This document shows, one piece after another, positions 63,474 through 64,000 of a stretch of 64,000 bases of DNA; position 1 is the stretch's first letter, and every line of letters begins with the position of its first letter. The stretch spans positions 673,473 to 737,472 of the forward strand of contig RPFO01000082.1 of assembly GCA_009746045.1 (NCBI GenBank), in the 5' to 3' direction. Under the pieces are notes generated by a model that ran no database searches, was not told the DNA's origin, and worked only from the letters and a program-made list of their open reading frames with translations. A program made the translations under genes and the position numbers. Source of the DNA: Mesostigma viride. Its lineage: Eukaryota; Streptophyta; Mesostigmatophyceae; Mesostigmatales; Mesostigmataceae.

Positions 63474-64000
63474 AGTTAACGCCAAGAGCATTGGCGTGAT
63501 CCTGATTCGGCATATCTCTGCGATTCCAGCGGCACCGGAACGAGTTCATTCCGACAAGTATCAAGAAAGTTATGGCGTTCCGACTTCCCGGTCGCGCGCG
63601 AGCGCGAGCCGGCTGTTCTTCTAAGTCGGACGTGAATATTTGCCGACGACATATGGGGTCGACAGTAATTCCTGGGCTGACAGGAATTAGGTGCTGTACC
63701 TACGACGGTATTGGATTAATACGTCGTACGCAGGAAATAGGAGCCTTAACCTGTGGTCTGTTGGTACCGCAGGCTTAGTCCTGGACTTCTAGGTGCAGAT
63801 GCAATAATCACTGTGGTGACTGTACTCTGTGGTCACTGTGCCTGTATGGCAGACCTACTGTATAGGAACTGGGCGCTGTACAGGTAGTGAATACTGTACC
63901 GGGGGTGTTATTACTGAGCAGGCCTCCTAGGCTGCTCAGGACTAGCAAGCACAGTGCACAAGTATATAAACAATAGGCCAGTGCCAAATGGGCATCTCTT
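63474..64000 (+). repeat. 3' LTR of copia-like element 2 (partial)
   Basis: The first 527 bases of the LTR, matching 54048-54574 by eye. The window ends before the expected TTAACT terminus. Confidence 0.92.

Larger units (their letters stand above)
54048..64000 (+). mobile_element. Copia-like LTR retrotransposon 2 (runs off the window)
   Basis: The 5' LTR is 54048-54746 and the 3' LTR begins at 63474, with the visible 527 bases matching. A purine tract (AAGAAAAGAAAGGATTGG) precedes the 3' LTR. Coding order: leader ORF, gag, CCHC knuckle, integrase, protease-like, RT, RNase H. Pol is one intact 1185-codon frame, so this copy is younger or better preserved than element 1. Confidence 0.92.

Overview
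The window is eukaryotic nuclear DNA, dense in repeats. Introns seem likely, genes are sparse, and most of the sequence is nested transposable elements, many with readable ends. Families present: Ty1/copia-like and Ty3/chromodomain LTR elements, a plant-style copia LTR, hAT, PIF/Harbinger, a TTAA-targeting family, a CACTA-like giant element, a LINE and a LINE-dependent short retroposon. There is no bacterial operon, rRNA or convincing tRNA. I lean towards a large-genome alga or early-diverging green-lineage plant, but no gene here fixes the taxon.

Layout. 1-2.9 kb and 13.5-14.4 kb: four minus-strand copies of a two-part gene (conserved N-terminal domain plus MYND zinc finger), all damaged. 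3.2-13.3 kb: one weak spliced gene candidate, LINE and SINE pieces, a 723-bp CCAT array, a hAT-like element inside a tandem array, and several minisatellites. 14.9-18.1 kb: a head-to-tail minus-strand cluster of an unfamiliar Cys/His family (C-x4-C-x9..13-C-x2-H). Its spacers, and those of the MYND genes, carry a recurring short GC hairpin. 19.8-23.1 kb: a PIF/Harbinger transposon with matching ends, a TTA target duplication and a damaged transposase.

23.7-34.1 kb is a three-level nest. A fourth Cys/His gene is split by a hAT-like element (23755-33585, target duplication CTCTTGTC). That element was invaded by a copia-like retrotransposon (24627-32756, ATGAG), which was in turn invaded by a TTAA element (25140-26838). 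34.16-36.77 kb holds a second TTAA element whose left part is inverted exactly at the terminus. 36.8-39.3 kb holds a LINE tail and a third, diverged TTAA element.

39.3-53.0 kb is a minus-strand Ty3 chromodomain element, split between RNase H and integrase by a 7.6-kb terminal-inverted-repeat transposon (44340-51924, TAG). This insert encodes a protein with a GHTH motif. Its 5' side is cut by a plant-style copia LTR (53023-53877). From 54048 to beyond the window end lies a second, more intact copia-like element on the plus strand.

The main result is that the two copia-like elements (24.6-32.8 kb and 54.0-64.0 kb) share a set of unusual features. The protease-like domain sits between integrase and reverse transcriptase. 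The protease motif is D-T-N/Q-A, the RT box is HGDD, the integrase D-to-E spacing is short, and LTR ends are AGTTA...TAACT rather than TG...CA. The GHTH-protein transposon and the Cys/His family are the other strong candidates for something not described before.
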